From NCBI RefSeq assembly GCF_000521865.1, contig NZ_JAME01000021.1, positions 1-64,000 of the forward strand: a stretch of 64,000 nt of DNA, in the 5' to 3' direction. Each line of letters begins with the position of its first letter. The first letter of the stretch is position 1. Source of the DNA: Roseivivax isoporae LMG 25204. GTDB taxonomy: Bacteria > Pseudomonadota > Alphaproteobacteria > Rhodobacterales > Rhodobacteraceae. This document shows positions 50,349-59,511 of the stretch, piece after piece. A program made the position numbers and the translations under genes. The notes below the pieces were generated by a model that was given only the letters and a program-made list of their open reading frames with translations, searched no databases and was not told where the DNA came from.

Positions 50349-52154
50349 TCAGATCGGTGCCGTCGCCCGGTCGAGCCAGTCCGCCACGTCGCCCTCGACG
50401 AGCGGCGCCAGCCGCGCGCGGCAGGTGGCGTGGTAGGCGTCGAGCCAGTCGCGCTCGGCCTGTCCCAGCATCTCGGCCACGATCAGGCGGCGGTCGATGG
50501 GGACATATGTCAGCGTCTCGAACGTCAGCATGTCGGGAACGGTTCCACCGGGCAGGTCCGGGGCCTCGCGCACCACGACCAGGTTCTCGATCCGGATCCC
50601 GTAGGCCCCCTCGCGGTAGAAGCCGGGCTCGTTCGACAGGATCATCCCGGGCTCGAAGGGCACGGTGCCGGTGCGCGCCAGGCGCTGCGGTCCCTCGTGC
50701 ACGCAGAGGAAGCTGCCGACGCCGTGGCCGGTGCCGTGGGCATAGTCCTGCCCGGCCTCCCAGAGCGCCACGCGCGCTACGGCGTCGAGGTCGCGCCCGG
50801 CCAGGCCCCGCGGCCAGCGCAGGCGCGAGATCCCGATCATGCCGCGCAGGACGCGGGTGAAGGCCGCGCGCTCCTCCGCTCCCACCGCCCCGACCGGGAC
50901 GGTCCGGGTGATGTCGGTGGTGCCGTCCACGTATTGCCCGCCCGAGTCGACGAGGAGGAGGTGTCCCTCCTCGATCCGCGCGTTCGTCTCGCGCGTCACG
51001 CGGTAATGCACGACGGCGCCGTGGGGCCCGGTGCCCGCGATCGTGTCGAAGCTGATGTCGCGCAGGGCGTTGGTCCGGCGGCGTTCTGCCTCGAGCCGCG
51101 TGACGACGTCGATCTCGGTCAGGCTGCCCGGGGGCTGCGCGTCGAGCCAGGCGAGGAAACGGACCATCGCGGCGCCGTCGCGCAGGTGCGCGTCCCGCGC
51201 GCCCGCGATCTCGGCCTCGGTCTTGCGCGCCTTGGGCAGGAGGCAGGGATCGGGCGCCTCGCGCAGGTCCGCTCCGGCGCCGGCGAGGATGTCCGCCACC
51301 GCGACGGGGCAGGTCGCGGGATCGATGCGCACCGGGCCCGCGAGCGCCGCGAGCGCGGGGGCGAAGTCCTCGGGCGCGGCCACCGCGATCCCCGGTCCCA
51401 GGTGCTCGCCGAGACCTGCGAGCTTGCCGGGCGCCACGAACAGCGTCACCCGTGCGTCCGCGTGCAGGACGGCGAGCGCGTGCGGCACCGGGTTTCGCGG
51501 AATGTCCGAGCCGCGCACGTTGAGGAGCCACGCGATCGAATCGGGCTGCGTCAGAACGCAGGCCGCGGCATCTCCGAGCGCGTCGGCCATCTCCGCGATC
51601 TTCTGGCCGTGGTCGCGGCCCGCCAGGTCCGCGGGCTGCGCCGAGAGGGCGCCCATGGGCGGGGCCGGCTGGTCCTCCCAGATCCGGTCGACGAGGTTGT
51701 CGGTGCGCGCGAAGCGCACCGGCGCCGCGCTTTCCTCGAGCCGCCGCAGGCCCTCGACCGTCACGAGCCAGGGATCGAAGCCCACCTGGCCGCCCTCGGG
51801 CAGCGCCGCGGCGATCCACGATCCGAGCGAGGTCTCGGGCCAGTCCACGGGCGTGAAGTCCGACGCCACCTGCGCGCGCACCTGGACCCGGTAGCGCCCG
51901 TCGACGAAGACCCCTGCGCGGTCCGCCAGGGCCACGCAATGGCCGGCCGAGCCGGTGAAGCCCGTGAGCCAGGCCAGCCGGTCGTCCCGCGGCGCCACGT
52001 ACTCGCCCTGGTACATGTCGGCGCGCGGCACGAGGAAGCCGTCGAGGCCTGCGCGCGCCATCTCCGCGCGCAGGCGCGCGAGGCGCGGCGGCCCCTGTTC
52101 GGGGCGCGCGGTGATCTCGAAGGTCTGGAACTGCGTCTCCCTGTCGTCTCTCAC
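50349..52154 (-). CDS. Xaa-Pro aminopeptidase (aminopeptidase P, M24B)
   Basis: 601 residues: two creatinase-like N-terminal domains, then the pita-bread catalytic domain. Metal ligands are visible as the two Asp of VDSGGQYVDGTTDITRT, His in HGTGHGVG, Glu in SNEPGFYREG and Glu in RIENLVVV. The enzyme releases N-terminal residues preceding proline, using two divalent metals. GTG at 52154 gives the usual short N-terminus; an in-frame TTG at 52190 would add 12 basic residues but has no SD. The length matches the long, eukaryote-like cytosolic type. Confidence 0.93.
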   Translation of the reverse strand: MRDDRETQFQTFEITARPEQGPPRLARLRAEMARAGLDGFLVPRADMYQGEYVAPRDDRLAWLTGFTGSAGHCVALADRAGVFVDGRYRVQVRAQVASDFTPVDWPETSLGSWIAAALPEGGQVGFDPWLVTVEGLRRLEESAAPVRFARTDNLVDRIWEDQPAPPMGALSAQPADLAGRDHGQKIAEMADALGDAAACVLTQPDSIAWLLNVRGSDIPRNPVPHALAVLHADARVTLFVAPGKLAGLGEHLGPGIAVAAPEDFAPALAALAGPVRIDPATCPVAVADILAGAGADLREAPDPCLLPKARKTEAEIAGARDAHLRDGAAMVRFLAWLDAQPPGSLTEIDVVTRLEAERRRTNALRDISFDTIAGTGPHGAVVHYRVTRETNARIEEGHLLLVDSGGQYVDGTTDITRTVPVGAVGAEERAAFTRVLRGMIGISRLRWPRGLAGRDLDAVARVALWEAGQDYAHGTGHGVGSFLCVHEGPQRLARTGTVPFEPGMILSNEPGFYREGAYGIRIENLVVVREAPDLPGGTVPDMLTFETLTYVPIDRRLIVAEMLGQAERDWLDAYHATCRARLAPLVEGDVADWLDRATAPI

Positions 52155-52308
52155 CGCACGTCCCCGCTTCTTCTTGGCAAAAATATCCAAGCCCGCCCGG
52201 CCCGCCCGCGCGACGCAGAACGGGGCGCGGGCGCTCCACGCCGCGCGGGGGGCCGGGGGCGCAGCCCCCGGCGCGTCGGCTCAGCCGGAGGCCGAGACGA
52301 AACTCCGC

Positions 52309-54186
52309 TCACGAGGCGCGCCGCATGCCCATGACGCGCGCCCGCGACCGCGGGTCGCTGTCGAAGAGCGAGGCGAGCTGCTCGGTCATGGCGCCGGCCA
52401 GCTGTTCCACGTCGGTGATGGTCACCGCGCGGTCGTAGTAGCGCGTCACGTCGTGGCCGATGCCGATGGCAAGGAGTTCCACCTGCCGCTTGCGCTCGAC
52501 CATGGCGATCACGTCGCGCAGGTGTTTCTCGAGAAAGTTGGCCGGGTTCACCGACAGGGTCGAATCGTCCACCGGCGCGCCGTCAGAGATCACCATCAGG
52601 ATCTTGCGCGCCTCGGCGCGGTTCACCAGGCGGCGGTGCGCCCATTCCAGCGCCTCGCCGTCGATGTTCTCCTTCAGCAGGCCTTCCTTCATCATCAGCC
52701 CGAGATTGGCGCGGGCGCGCCGCCACGGCGCGTCGGCCCCCTTGTAGATGATGTGGCGCAGGTCGTTCAGGCGGCCCGGCTGCTGTTCCCGGCCGGCGTT
52801 CAGCCACTTCTCGCGGGCCATGCCGCCCTTCCAGGCGCGCGTGGTGAAGCCCAGGATCTCGACCTTGACCGAGCAGCGCTCGAGCGTGCGGGCGAGCACG
52901 TCGGCGCAGATCGCCGCGATCGAGATCGGGCGGCCGCGCATGGAGCCGGAATTGTCGAGGAGCAGCGTCACGACGGTGTCGCGGAACTCCATGTCCTTCT
53001 CGACCTTGAAGCTGAGCGGCGTCGTCGGGTTCGCCACGACACGCGCGAGGCGGCCGGCATCGAGGATGCCTTCCTCGCGGTCGAATTCCCACGAGCGGTT
53101 CTGCTGCGCCTGCAGGCGCCGCTGCAGCTTGTTGGCGAGGCGCGAGACCGCGCCCTTGAGCGGTTCGAGCTGCTGGTCGAGATAGGCGCGCAGGCGTTCG
53201 AGTTCGGCCGGGTCGGCGAGCTCCTCGGCGCGGATCTCCTCGTCGTGGGCGGAATCGTAGATCGTGTAGTTCGGATCGGCATCCGAGACCGGCGCGGGCG
53301 GGGGCGGCTCGAGCGGCGCCTCGCCGTCGGGCATCTCGGTCTCCTCGCCGAGTTCCTGGTCTGCCATGTCGTCCATGGACACCTGCGCCTGGCTCGCGTC
53401 CTGGGTGTCCTCCTGGCTCTGCTCGGGGCTCGCCTCGGGATCCTGTTCGCCCTCGTCGTCCTGGCCGGTCGAATCGGGGTCCTGTTCCTCCTCGGCGCCG
53501 TCCTCGGCCTGGTCGTCGGCCTGGTCGTCGATCTCGTCGGGATCGTCCCCAAGCTGGTCGCCGTAGCCGAGGTCGGTGATGACGCGGCGCACGAGCTTGG
53601 CGAACGCGGTCTGGTCGGTGATCGAGCCCGAGATCGTGTCGAGTGCGCCGCCCGCCTCGCGTTCGAGGTGCCCGCGCCAGAGCTCCATCACGTTGCGCGC
53701 GCCCTCGGGCAGGTCGCGGCCGGTGGCGAGGTGGCGCACGAGGTAGCCCGCGGCGGTGGCGAGCGGCACGTCGGCGGCGTCGCGCACCTCGGCATAGCCC
53801 TTGCGCGCCGCCTCGTGGCTGATCTTGGCGTCGATGTTGCCCGCGGTGCCGGGCATGTCGCGTGCGCCCATGGCCTCGCAGCGCGCGGTCTCCATCGATT
53901 CGAAGATCTCGCGCGCCATGTCGCCCTGCGGAGCGTAACGCGCGTGGGTACTCGCGTCGTGATAGCGGCGGTGCAGCGCCAGCGCGTCGGCGGTCCCGCG
54001 TGCGAGCAGCACCTCGTCCGGGGTCAGGCGGCGCGACACCTGCGGCAGGCGCATCGCGTCCCCGGACACGCCCGACGGATCGACCGAGTAGCTGACCGTC
54101 AGGTCGGGGTCATGCGCCATGACCTTGGTCGCTTCGGCGAGCGCCTTCTTGAACGGATCTGCCGGGTTGTCGGAGCTTTTGACCAT
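52309..54186 (-). CDS. cobT: Aerobic cobaltochelatase subunit CobT
   Basis: 625 residues. The N-terminal helical domain is followed by an acidic Asp/Glu/Gln-rich linker (about 213-290) and a C-terminal von Willebrand A domain with the MIDAS motif DNSGSM at 411-416. CobT works with the AAA+ protein CobS and with CobN to insert cobalt into hydrogenobyrinic acid diamide in aerobic B12 synthesis. ATG with AAGGA upstream is chosen; in-frame codons to 54279 are not family-like. cobS is not in the window and no cobalamin riboswitch was seen. Confidence 0.94.
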   Translation of the reverse strand: MVKSSDNPADPFKKALAEATKVMAHDPDLTVSYSVDPSGVSGDAMRLPQVSRRLTPDEVLLARGTADALALHRRYHDASTHARYAPQGDMAREIFESMETARCEAMGARDMPGTAGNIDAKISHEAARKGYAEVRDAADVPLATAAGYLVRHLATGRDLPEGARNVMELWRGHLEREAGGALDTISGSITDQTAFAKLVRRVITDLGYGDQLGDDPDEIDDQADDQAEDGAEEEQDPDSTGQDDEGEQDPEASPEQSQEDTQDASQAQVSMDDMADQELGEETEMPDGEAPLEPPPPAPVSDADPNYTIYDSAHDEEIRAEELADPAELERLRAYLDQQLEPLKGAVSRLANKLQRRLQAQQNRSWEFDREEGILDAGRLARVVANPTTPLSFKVEKDMEFRDTVVTLLLDNSGSMRGRPISIAAICADVLARTLERCSVKVEILGFTTRAWKGGMAREKWLNAGREQQPGRLNDLRHIIYKGADAPWRRARANLGLMMKEGLLKENIDGEALEWAHRRLVNRAEARKILMVISDGAPVDDSTLSVNPANFLEKHLRDVIAMVERKRQVELLAIGIGHDVTRYYDRAVTITDVEQLAGAMTEQLASLFDSDPRSRARVMGMRRAS

Positions 54187-54311
54187 GGATTCCTTGTCCA
54201 ACGTCGCCGCGCGAAGTGCAAGGGGGCGCGGGTTCGGGGCCCGTGCCGCCGCGGACGCGGTTCCTCGGGCAGTTATCATTACATGTCAGTGCCTTGGCTG
54301 CGATTTCGCGC

Positions 54312-54695
54312 TCAGCCTGCGCCGAGGAGGAGCGACAGGCAGCGGGCGCGGTGGTCGCGTGCCGCCGCGGCGGCGAGCCGCGCGCGCCGGTGGTCGGCAT
54401 GGAAAGCCGCCATCCGCAGCAGGAACGCCTGGTGCGCCTTGGCCTCGATCCGCGCGGCGCGGGTCGCGGGCGGCAGGACGCCGGACCCGGGCAGCGCGGC
54501 GTCGGTCAGGACGTCGAAATCGCGCTTGAGCCGGGCGAGGCGGGTGTCGTGTCGCCCGGTCAGCCAACCCTGTTCGATCGTCGCGGCGAGCCGACCCGCG
54601 CATTGCGCGAAGAGCGTCGAGGGATCCTGCGGTGCCGCCCCGAGCGGAGCGGCAAGCAGGCAGGTTGCAGCAAGGAGGCGAAGGGCGTTCTGCAT
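54312..54695 (-). CDS. Small exported hypothetical protein
   Basis: 127 residues with a signal peptide (hydrophobic 5-20, likely cut after GAA near 21). The mature part is Ala/Arg-rich and helical, with two Cys (in FAQCAGRL and ARCLSLLL) that could form a disulphide. I do not recognise a family. It is 125 nt upstream of cobT on the same strand and divergent from the YmdB-type gene. Such Cys-containing small periplasmic proteins are common beside core genes in this group. Confidence 0.65.
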   Translation of the reverse strand: MQNALRLLAATCLLAAPLGAAPQDPSTLFAQCAGRLAATIEQGWLTGRHDTRLARLKRDFDVLTDAALPGSGVLPPATRAARIEAKAHQAFLLRMAAFHADHRRARLAAAAARDHRARCLSLLLGAG

Positions 54696-54821
54696 GGCGG
54701 GACAGGGTGCGGCGAACCTCGTGAAGGTCCCGTTGACGCCGCGCCCGGCTCGGGCCGCGGAGGGGCGGATGCGCGTTTTCGGGCTTTGCTTTTGGAACGG
54801 TGGCCTCTACGCCTCGGTTCC

Positions 54822-55634
54822 ATGAAGATCCTCTTTCTCGGAGACGTGATGGGCCGGGCCGGACGCGAGGCGATCGCCGCCACGCTGCCCGGGCTCAAGC
54901 GCGACTGGTCGGTCGATTTCGTCGTGGTGAACGGCGAGAACGCGTCGAACGGCGCGGGCCTGACCGCGGACCACGCCAAGGTGCTGTTCGAGGCCGGGGC
55001 CGATTGCGTGACGCTCGGCGATCATGCCTTCGACCAGAAGGACATGCTGCAGGCGATCGAGGCAGACAGCCGGATCCTGCGACCGCTGAACTACGCCAAG
55101 AGCGCGCCTGGCAGGGGGCACCGGCTGTTCAGCGACGCGCGGGGGCGCAAGATCCTCGTCCTGCAGGCGCTGGGGCAGGTGTTCATGAAACGCCCCTTCG
55201 ACGATCCGTTCTCGGCCGTGGACGCCGTGCTGAAGGCGCACCCGCTGGGCGGGCAGGCGCAGGCGGTGCTCGTGGACATGCATTGCGAGGCGACGTCCGA
55301 GAAGATGGCGATGGGGCATTTCTGCGATGGCCACGCCAGCCTCGTCGTCGGCACGCACACGCACATCCCGACCGGCGACGCGCAGATCCTGCCGGGCGGT
55401 ACCGCCTACCTGACCGATGCGGGCATGTGCGGCGACTACGATTCGGTGATCGGCATGGAGAAGTCCGAGCCCCTGCGCCGCTTCATCACCGGCATGCCGA
55501 AGGCGCGGTTCCAGCCGGCCCTGGGCGAGGCGACGCTGGCCGGCGTGCTGGTCGAGACCGACGATCGCAGCGGCAAGGCCACGTCGATCCGGATGATCCG
55601 GACCGGCGGGCGGCTGCAGGCGGCGCTGCCGTGA
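54822..55634 (+). CDS. YmdB/TIGR00282-type metallophosphoesterase
   Basis: 270 residues of the calcineurin-like family that includes Bacillus YmdB. Metal ligands are visible as Asp8 (FLGDVMGRAGR), Glu and Asn in NGENASNG, Asn/His positions in LGDHAFDQ, and the His of DMHCEATSEKMA and GTHTHIPTGD. B. subtilis YmdB hydrolyses 2',3'-cyclic nucleotides and affects biofilm development. The ATG sits at the family start; an in-frame extension to 54216 is antisense noise. It is followed by the SLC13-type transporter. Confidence 0.9.
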   Translation: MKILFLGDVMGRAGREAIAATLPGLKRDWSVDFVVVNGENASNGAGLTADHAKVLFEAGADCVTLGDHAFDQKDMLQAIEADSRILRPLNYAKSAPGRGHRLFSDARGRKILVLQALGQVFMKRPFDDPFSAVDAVLKAHPLGGQAQAVLVDMHCEATSEKMAMGHFCDGHASLVVGTHTHIPTGDAQILPGGTAYLTDAGMCGDYDSVIGMEKSEPLRRFITGMPKARFQPALGEATLAGVLVETDDRSGKATSIRMIRTGGRLQAALP

Positions 55635-55719
55635 TGCGGGAGCCCGTGCGACCCTTGTGCAGGGCGTGCCGACCCGACATGATGCCGCGGATGCGCAGGC
55701 GACAGGCTGACGGACGGCG

Positions 55720-57504
55720 ATGGACTTTCTGAGTTTCGGCCAGGAGACGCAGGCCTACATCACCCTCGGCGTCATCCTCGTCATGTTCGCGCTGTTCGTG
55801 AGCGAGTTCTACCCGACCGAGGTGGTGGCCGTGGGCGGGGTGGGCGTGCTGCTGGCGCTGGGCGTGCTGCCCTACGACGCCGCGCTCGATGTGCTGGCGA
55901 ATCCCGCGCCCTGGACCATCGCGACGATGTTCCTCGTGATGGGGGCGCTCGTGCGGACGGGGGCGCTCGACTACTTCACGACCTATGCGCAGGCGGGGGC
56001 CGAGAAGCGGCCCAGGATGGCGCTCGCGGGCATCATGGCGCTGGTGGTGGTCGCCTCGGCCTTCATGAACAACACGCCCGTCGTCGTGGTGATGCTGCCG
56101 ATCTTCGTGCAACTCGCAAACGTGATGGGGCTGTCGCCATCGAAGCTCCTGATGCCGCTCAGCTACGGCGCGATCCTCGGGGGCACGACGACGCTGATCG
56201 GGACGTCGACGAACCTGCTGGTCGACGGGGTGGCGCGCAGCCGCGGGCTCGAACCCTTCTCCATCTTCGAGGTCACGCCGCTCGGCATCGTGCTCGTGGC
56301 GTGGGGGATGCTCTACCTGCGGTTCGTGGGGCCGTGGCTCCTTCCCGACCGGGCAAGCATGGCGGGCATGCTTTCGGACCGCAGCCGCATGAAGTTCTTC
56401 ACCGAGGCGGTGATTCCGCCGGATTCCAACCTGATCGGCCGCGAGGTGTTGGGCGTGCAGCTGTTCAAGCGCGACGGCGTGCGGCTGATCGACGTGATCC
56501 GCGGCGACACCTCGCTGCGCCGCAACCTGCAGGGCGTGACGCTGCAGGTGGGCGACCGCGTGGTGCTGCGCACGCAGATGACCGAGCTTCTGAGCCTGCA
56601 GCGCAACAAGTCGCTGAAACGCGTCGACCAGGTGTCGTCGGTCGAGACGAGTACCGTCGAGGTCCTGATCACGCCGGGATGCAAGATGGTGGGCCGGAGC
56701 CTCGGGGCGCTGCGGCTCAGGCGGCGCTACGGCGTCTACACGATCGCCGCACACCGCAGGAACCAGAACATCGGCCGGCAGCTCGACGAGCTGGTGGTGC
56801 GGGTGGGCGACACGCTGCTGCTCGAGGGGGCGCCGGGCGACATCAAGCGGCTGTCCGAGGAAATGGCGCTCGTGGACGTGAGCCAGCCGTCGGCGCGTGC
56901 CTATCGCCGCGGACATGCGCCGATCGCGCTGGGCGCGCTCGCGGGCATCGTGGTGCTGGCCGCGCTCGGGGTGGCGCCGATCCTCGCGCTGACGGTGATC
57001 GCGGTGGCCGTGGTCCTGCTGACGCGGTGCATCGATTCCGACGAGGCGTTCTCGTTCGTCGAGGGTCAGCTCCTGGCGCTGATCTTTGCCATGCTGGCGA
57101 TCGGTGCCGCGCTGGAGAGTTCGGGAGCGGTCGAGCTGATCGTGAACGCCGTCGCGCCGCTCATCGGCGAGCTGCGGGGGGTCTTCATCATCTGGGCGGT
57201 GTTCCTGCTGACCTCGGTGCTGACCGAGATGGTCAGCAACAACGCTGTGGCAGTCGTGATCACGCCGATCGCGATCTCGCTCGCCGACGCGCTGGGGATC
57301 GATGCGCGGCCGCTGGTGGTCGCGGTCATGGTGGCGGCCTCGTGCAGCTTCGCCACGCCGATCGGCTACCAGACCAACACGCTGGTCTACGGGCCGGGGG
57401 GCTATTCCTTCAGCGACTTCCTCAAGTTCGGCGTGCCCTTAAACCTGTCGATCGGGGTCCTGTCGGCGCTCATCATCCCGTTGATCTGGCCGCTCAATCC
57501 GTAA
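55720..57504 (+). CDS. SLC13-type (DASS) transporter with two RCK_C/TrkA-C domains
   Basis: 594 residues. The N-terminal membrane half ends near 205, with the first substrate signature GTTTLIGTSTNLLV (154-168). Two cytosolic TrkA-C domains lie at about 228-292 and 313-388. The second membrane half has SNNAVAVVITPIA and SFATPIGYQTNTLVYGPGGY. This layout is shared with bacterial SLC13 members that carry sulfate, dicarboxylates or other anions. The regulatory domains suggest gating by a small molecule. Substrate cannot be fixed from sequence. Confidence 0.88.
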   Translation: MDFLSFGQETQAYITLGVILVMFALFVSEFYPTEVVAVGGVGVLLALGVLPYDAALDVLANPAPWTIATMFLVMGALVRTGALDYFTTYAQAGAEKRPRMALAGIMALVVVASAFMNNTPVVVVMLPIFVQLANVMGLSPSKLLMPLSYGAILGGTTTLIGTSTNLLVDGVARSRGLEPFSIFEVTPLGIVLVAWGMLYLRFVGPWLLPDRASMAGMLSDRSRMKFFTEAVIPPDSNLIGREVLGVQLFKRDGVRLIDVIRGDTSLRRNLQGVTLQVGDRVVLRTQMTELLSLQRNKSLKRVDQVSSVETSTVEVLITPGCKMVGRSLGALRLRRRYGVYTIAAHRRNQNIGRQLDELVVRVGDTLLLEGAPGDIKRLSEEMALVDVSQPSARAYRRGHAPIALGALAGIVVLAALGVAPILALTVIAVAVVLLTRCIDSDEAFSFVEGQLLALIFAMLAIGAALESSGAVELIVNAVAPLIGELRGVFIIWAVFLLTSVLTEMVSNNAVAVVITPIAISLADALGIDARPLVVAVMVAASCSFATPIGYQTNTLVYGPGGYSFSDFLKFGVPLNLSIGVLSALIIPLIWPLNP

Positions 57505-57572
57505 GGCGCCGGGCGCGCGCTGTCACCGCGCGTTGACATCGAGGGGCCGTCGCGCCGGGCGCGGTGCGGCCC

Positions 57573-57584
57573 TCAACATGTTGA
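57573..57584. promoter_or_regulatory. Perfect palindrome TCAACATGTTGA upstream of the GTA cluster
   Basis: A 12-bp perfect palindrome in the 272-bp gap between the transporter and orfg1, about 190 bp before the first GTA start codon. The outer TCAA/TTGA also appears in the second inverted repeat nearby. Confidence 0.4.
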
Positions 57585-57680
57585 TGAAAAACGTCTCTCG
57601 CACGCCTGCCTGCGGCTCACGGGCGGGTGTTCCGGCACCGGGCAGCGTACGCTTCCCCTGCACTTGATTTAAGGTCTGTC

Positions 57681-57694
57681 CGTCAAGGTTGACG
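57681..57694. promoter_or_regulatory. Inverted repeat CGTCAA-GG-TTGACG upstream of the GTA cluster
   Basis: Perfect 6-bp arms with a 2-bp centre, 82 bp before the orfg1 start. TTGACG is also a good -35 sequence, though no convincing -10 follows. A regulator of GTA production could bind here. Confidence 0.4.
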
Positions 57695-57776
57695 ACGTGT
57701 CGAAGGTCGGCACCCCCCGGATGTCCGGCATGCGCGTCATGGCGGCGGCGGGGTGCAATCCAAGCTGGAGACAACG

Positions 57777-58103
57777 ATGAGCCTCATCACGCCGCAAGAC
57801 CGCATGGCCGAGCTCGAGGCAGACCGGAATGCCATCGCCGAGATCGTGCGCACGATCCGCATCGAACTGACGCAACTGCGCGCGCGCGCCGTCAACGGCG
57901 AACTCGGCAACCCGACGGAGGCCGTGAAGGTGCTGGCCGACGTCAAGTTCTGGCTGCGCGCGGCGCGCGAGACCGAGCTCGAACTGCAGAAGATGAACAA
58001 GGAACGCGCGGGTATCGCCCATGACTATGCCATCGATCTCGACCGCGCCCGCGCGGATCTGCGTTGCCGACTTGATCGGCTCCGATCCTGCTGCAAGCAG
58101 TGA
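57777..58103 (+). CDS. Gene transfer agent orfg1, small terminase subunit
   Basis: 108 residues, almost all helical and coiled-coil-like (AELEADRNAIAEIVRTIRIEL; ETELELQKMNKERAGI). It corresponds to RcGTA orfg1, whose product acts as the small terminase (TerS) that starts DNA packaging without site specificity. GGAG lies 6 nt before the ATG. It is the first structural gene of the cluster. The large terminase frame opens inside it, giving an 83-nt overlap. Confidence 0.85.
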   Translation: MSLITPQDRMAELEADRNAIAEIVRTIRIELTQLRARAVNGELGNPTEAVKVLADVKFWLRAARETELELQKMNKERAGIAHDYAIDLDRARADLRCRLDRLRSCCKQ

Positions 58104-59394
58104 CGCGTTTCTCGACGGTCTCGACGAGGGGGCGCTGCTGGCGCTGCCCTACCTGTTCGAGTTCTGGGCCCACGACCACCAGCTGCCCCCGCCGGGCGAG
58201 TGGCGGTCATGGGTGATCCTGGGCGGCCGCGGCGCGGGCAAGACGCGCGCCGGGGCCGAATGGGTGCGCAGCATGGTCGAGGGCTCACGCCCCCTCAGCG
58301 CGGGGCGGTGCCGCCGCCTGGCGCTGGTGGGCGAGACGCAGGACCAGGTGCGCGAGGTGATGATCCATGGCGACAGCGGGATCCTGGCCTGTTCGCCGCC
58401 CGACCGAAGGCCGCTCTGGCATGCCGGGCGGCGTTGCCTGATCTGGCCGAACGGCGCCGAGGCGATGGCCTTTTCCGCCCACGATCCTGAGGGATTGCGC
58501 GGGCCGCAATTCGACGCCGCCTGGGCCGACGAACTGGCAAAGTGGCGGCGGGCGCAGGGCACCTGGGACATGCTGCAGTTCGCCCTGCGCCTTGGCACCG
58601 CGCCGCGGGTCTGCGTGACCACGACGCCGCGCAACACCGGCGCCCTCAAGCGGCTCCTGGCGGCGCCGTCCACCGTGGTCACCCATGCACGGACCGAAGC
58701 CAACCGTGCGCACCTGGCGGCGTCGTTCCTCGAGGAGGTCCGCGCACGCTATGCCGGCACACGGCTCGCGCGGCAGGAGCTTGACGGCGTGCTGGTCGAG
58801 GATGCCGAGGGTGCGCTCTGGACGCGGGCGATGCTCGAGCGGGCGGCGGTCGCCACGGCGCCGGTCTGCACGCGGGTTGTGGTGGCGGTCGATCCGCCGG
58901 CCACGAGCGGGGCGGGGGCCGATACCTGCGGGATCATTGTCGCGGGGATCCATCCGGGCGGGCAGGGGCCGCGGGACCTGCGGGCCGTGGTGCTGGAGGA
59001 CGCAAGCGTGCAGGGAGCCTCACCGACCGGCTGGGCGCGGGCCGCGCTCGACGCCATGGCGCGCTGGCAGGCCGAGCGCCTGGTGGCCGAGGTCAACATG
59101 GGCGGCGACATGGTGGAGGCGGTGATCCGGCAGGTCGATCCGCTGGTGCCGGTGCGGCCGGTGCATGCGACGCGCGGCAAGGTCGCGCGGGCTGAACCGG
59201 TGGCCGCGCTCTACGAGCAGGGGCGGGTGACGCACCTGCCGGGGCTCGAGGCGCTCGAGGACCAGATGTGCCAGATGACGACCGGCGGGTTCGAGGGAAC
59301 GGGCAGCCCCGACCGCGTTGACGCGCTGGTCTGGGCGCTGAGCGACCTGGTGTTGCGCGGGGCGGGAGCCGAGCCGCAACTGCGCACGCTCTGA
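58021..59394 (+). CDS. Gene transfer agent orfg2, large terminase subunit
   Basis: 457 residues. The packaging ATPase has Walker A GGRGAGKT at 68-75, and the Walker B region is FDAAWADELAKW. Coupling motif TTTPRNTGALK follows, and the nuclease domain has VVAVDPPATSGAGADTCG and SPDRVDALVWAL, whose Asp residues bind metal. This is TerL of RcGTA-type particles. The start at ATG 58021 overlaps orfg1 by 83 nt. A later GTG at residue 15 would shorten the overlap, and the true start is not certain. Confidence 0.93.
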   Translation: MTMPSISTAPARICVADLIGSDPAASSDAFLDGLDEGALLALPYLFEFWAHDHQLPPPGEWRSWVILGGRGAGKTRAGAEWVRSMVEGSRPLSAGRCRRLALVGETQDQVREVMIHGDSGILACSPPDRRPLWHAGRRCLIWPNGAEAMAFSAHDPEGLRGPQFDAAWADELAKWRRAQGTWDMLQFALRLGTAPRVCVTTTPRNTGALKRLLAAPSTVVTHARTEANRAHLAASFLEEVRARYAGTRLARQELDGVLVEDAEGALWTRAMLERAAVATAPVCTRVVVAVDPPATSGAGADTCGIIVAGIHPGGQGPRDLRAVVLEDASVQGASPTGWARAALDAMARWQAERLVAEVNMGGDMVEAVIRQVDPLVPVRPVHATRGKVARAEPVAALYEQGRVTHLPGLEALEDQMCQMTTGGFEGTGSPDRVDALVWALSDLVLRGAGAEPQLRTL

Positions 59395-59421
59395 GGAGGC
59401 CGGCTTAACGCCTCTTTCATA

Positions 59422-59481
59422 GGGTCCTTCGTGTCGGGGCCGAAAGGACCCGATCGCGGGGCAGCCGGCCGACATGCCGGC
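59422..59481 (+). promoter_or_regulatory. Two hairpins between GTA orfg2 and orfg3
   Basis: GGGTCCTT/AAGGACCC (59422-59451) and GCCGGC/GCCGGC with a 6-nt loop (59464-59481) fill most of the 117-nt gap. There is no T-run. This is the largest gap in a cluster where most genes overlap, so a role in mRNA processing or expression balance is possible. Confidence 0.4.
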
Positions 59482-59511
59482 GGGCGGCAGTGACGAAGCG
59501 AGGAGCTCTCG

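Noticed and set aside
54187-54311. A cobalamin riboswitch before cobT
   Set aside because: The gap is only 125 bp and shows no B12-box-like sequence that I can recognise.
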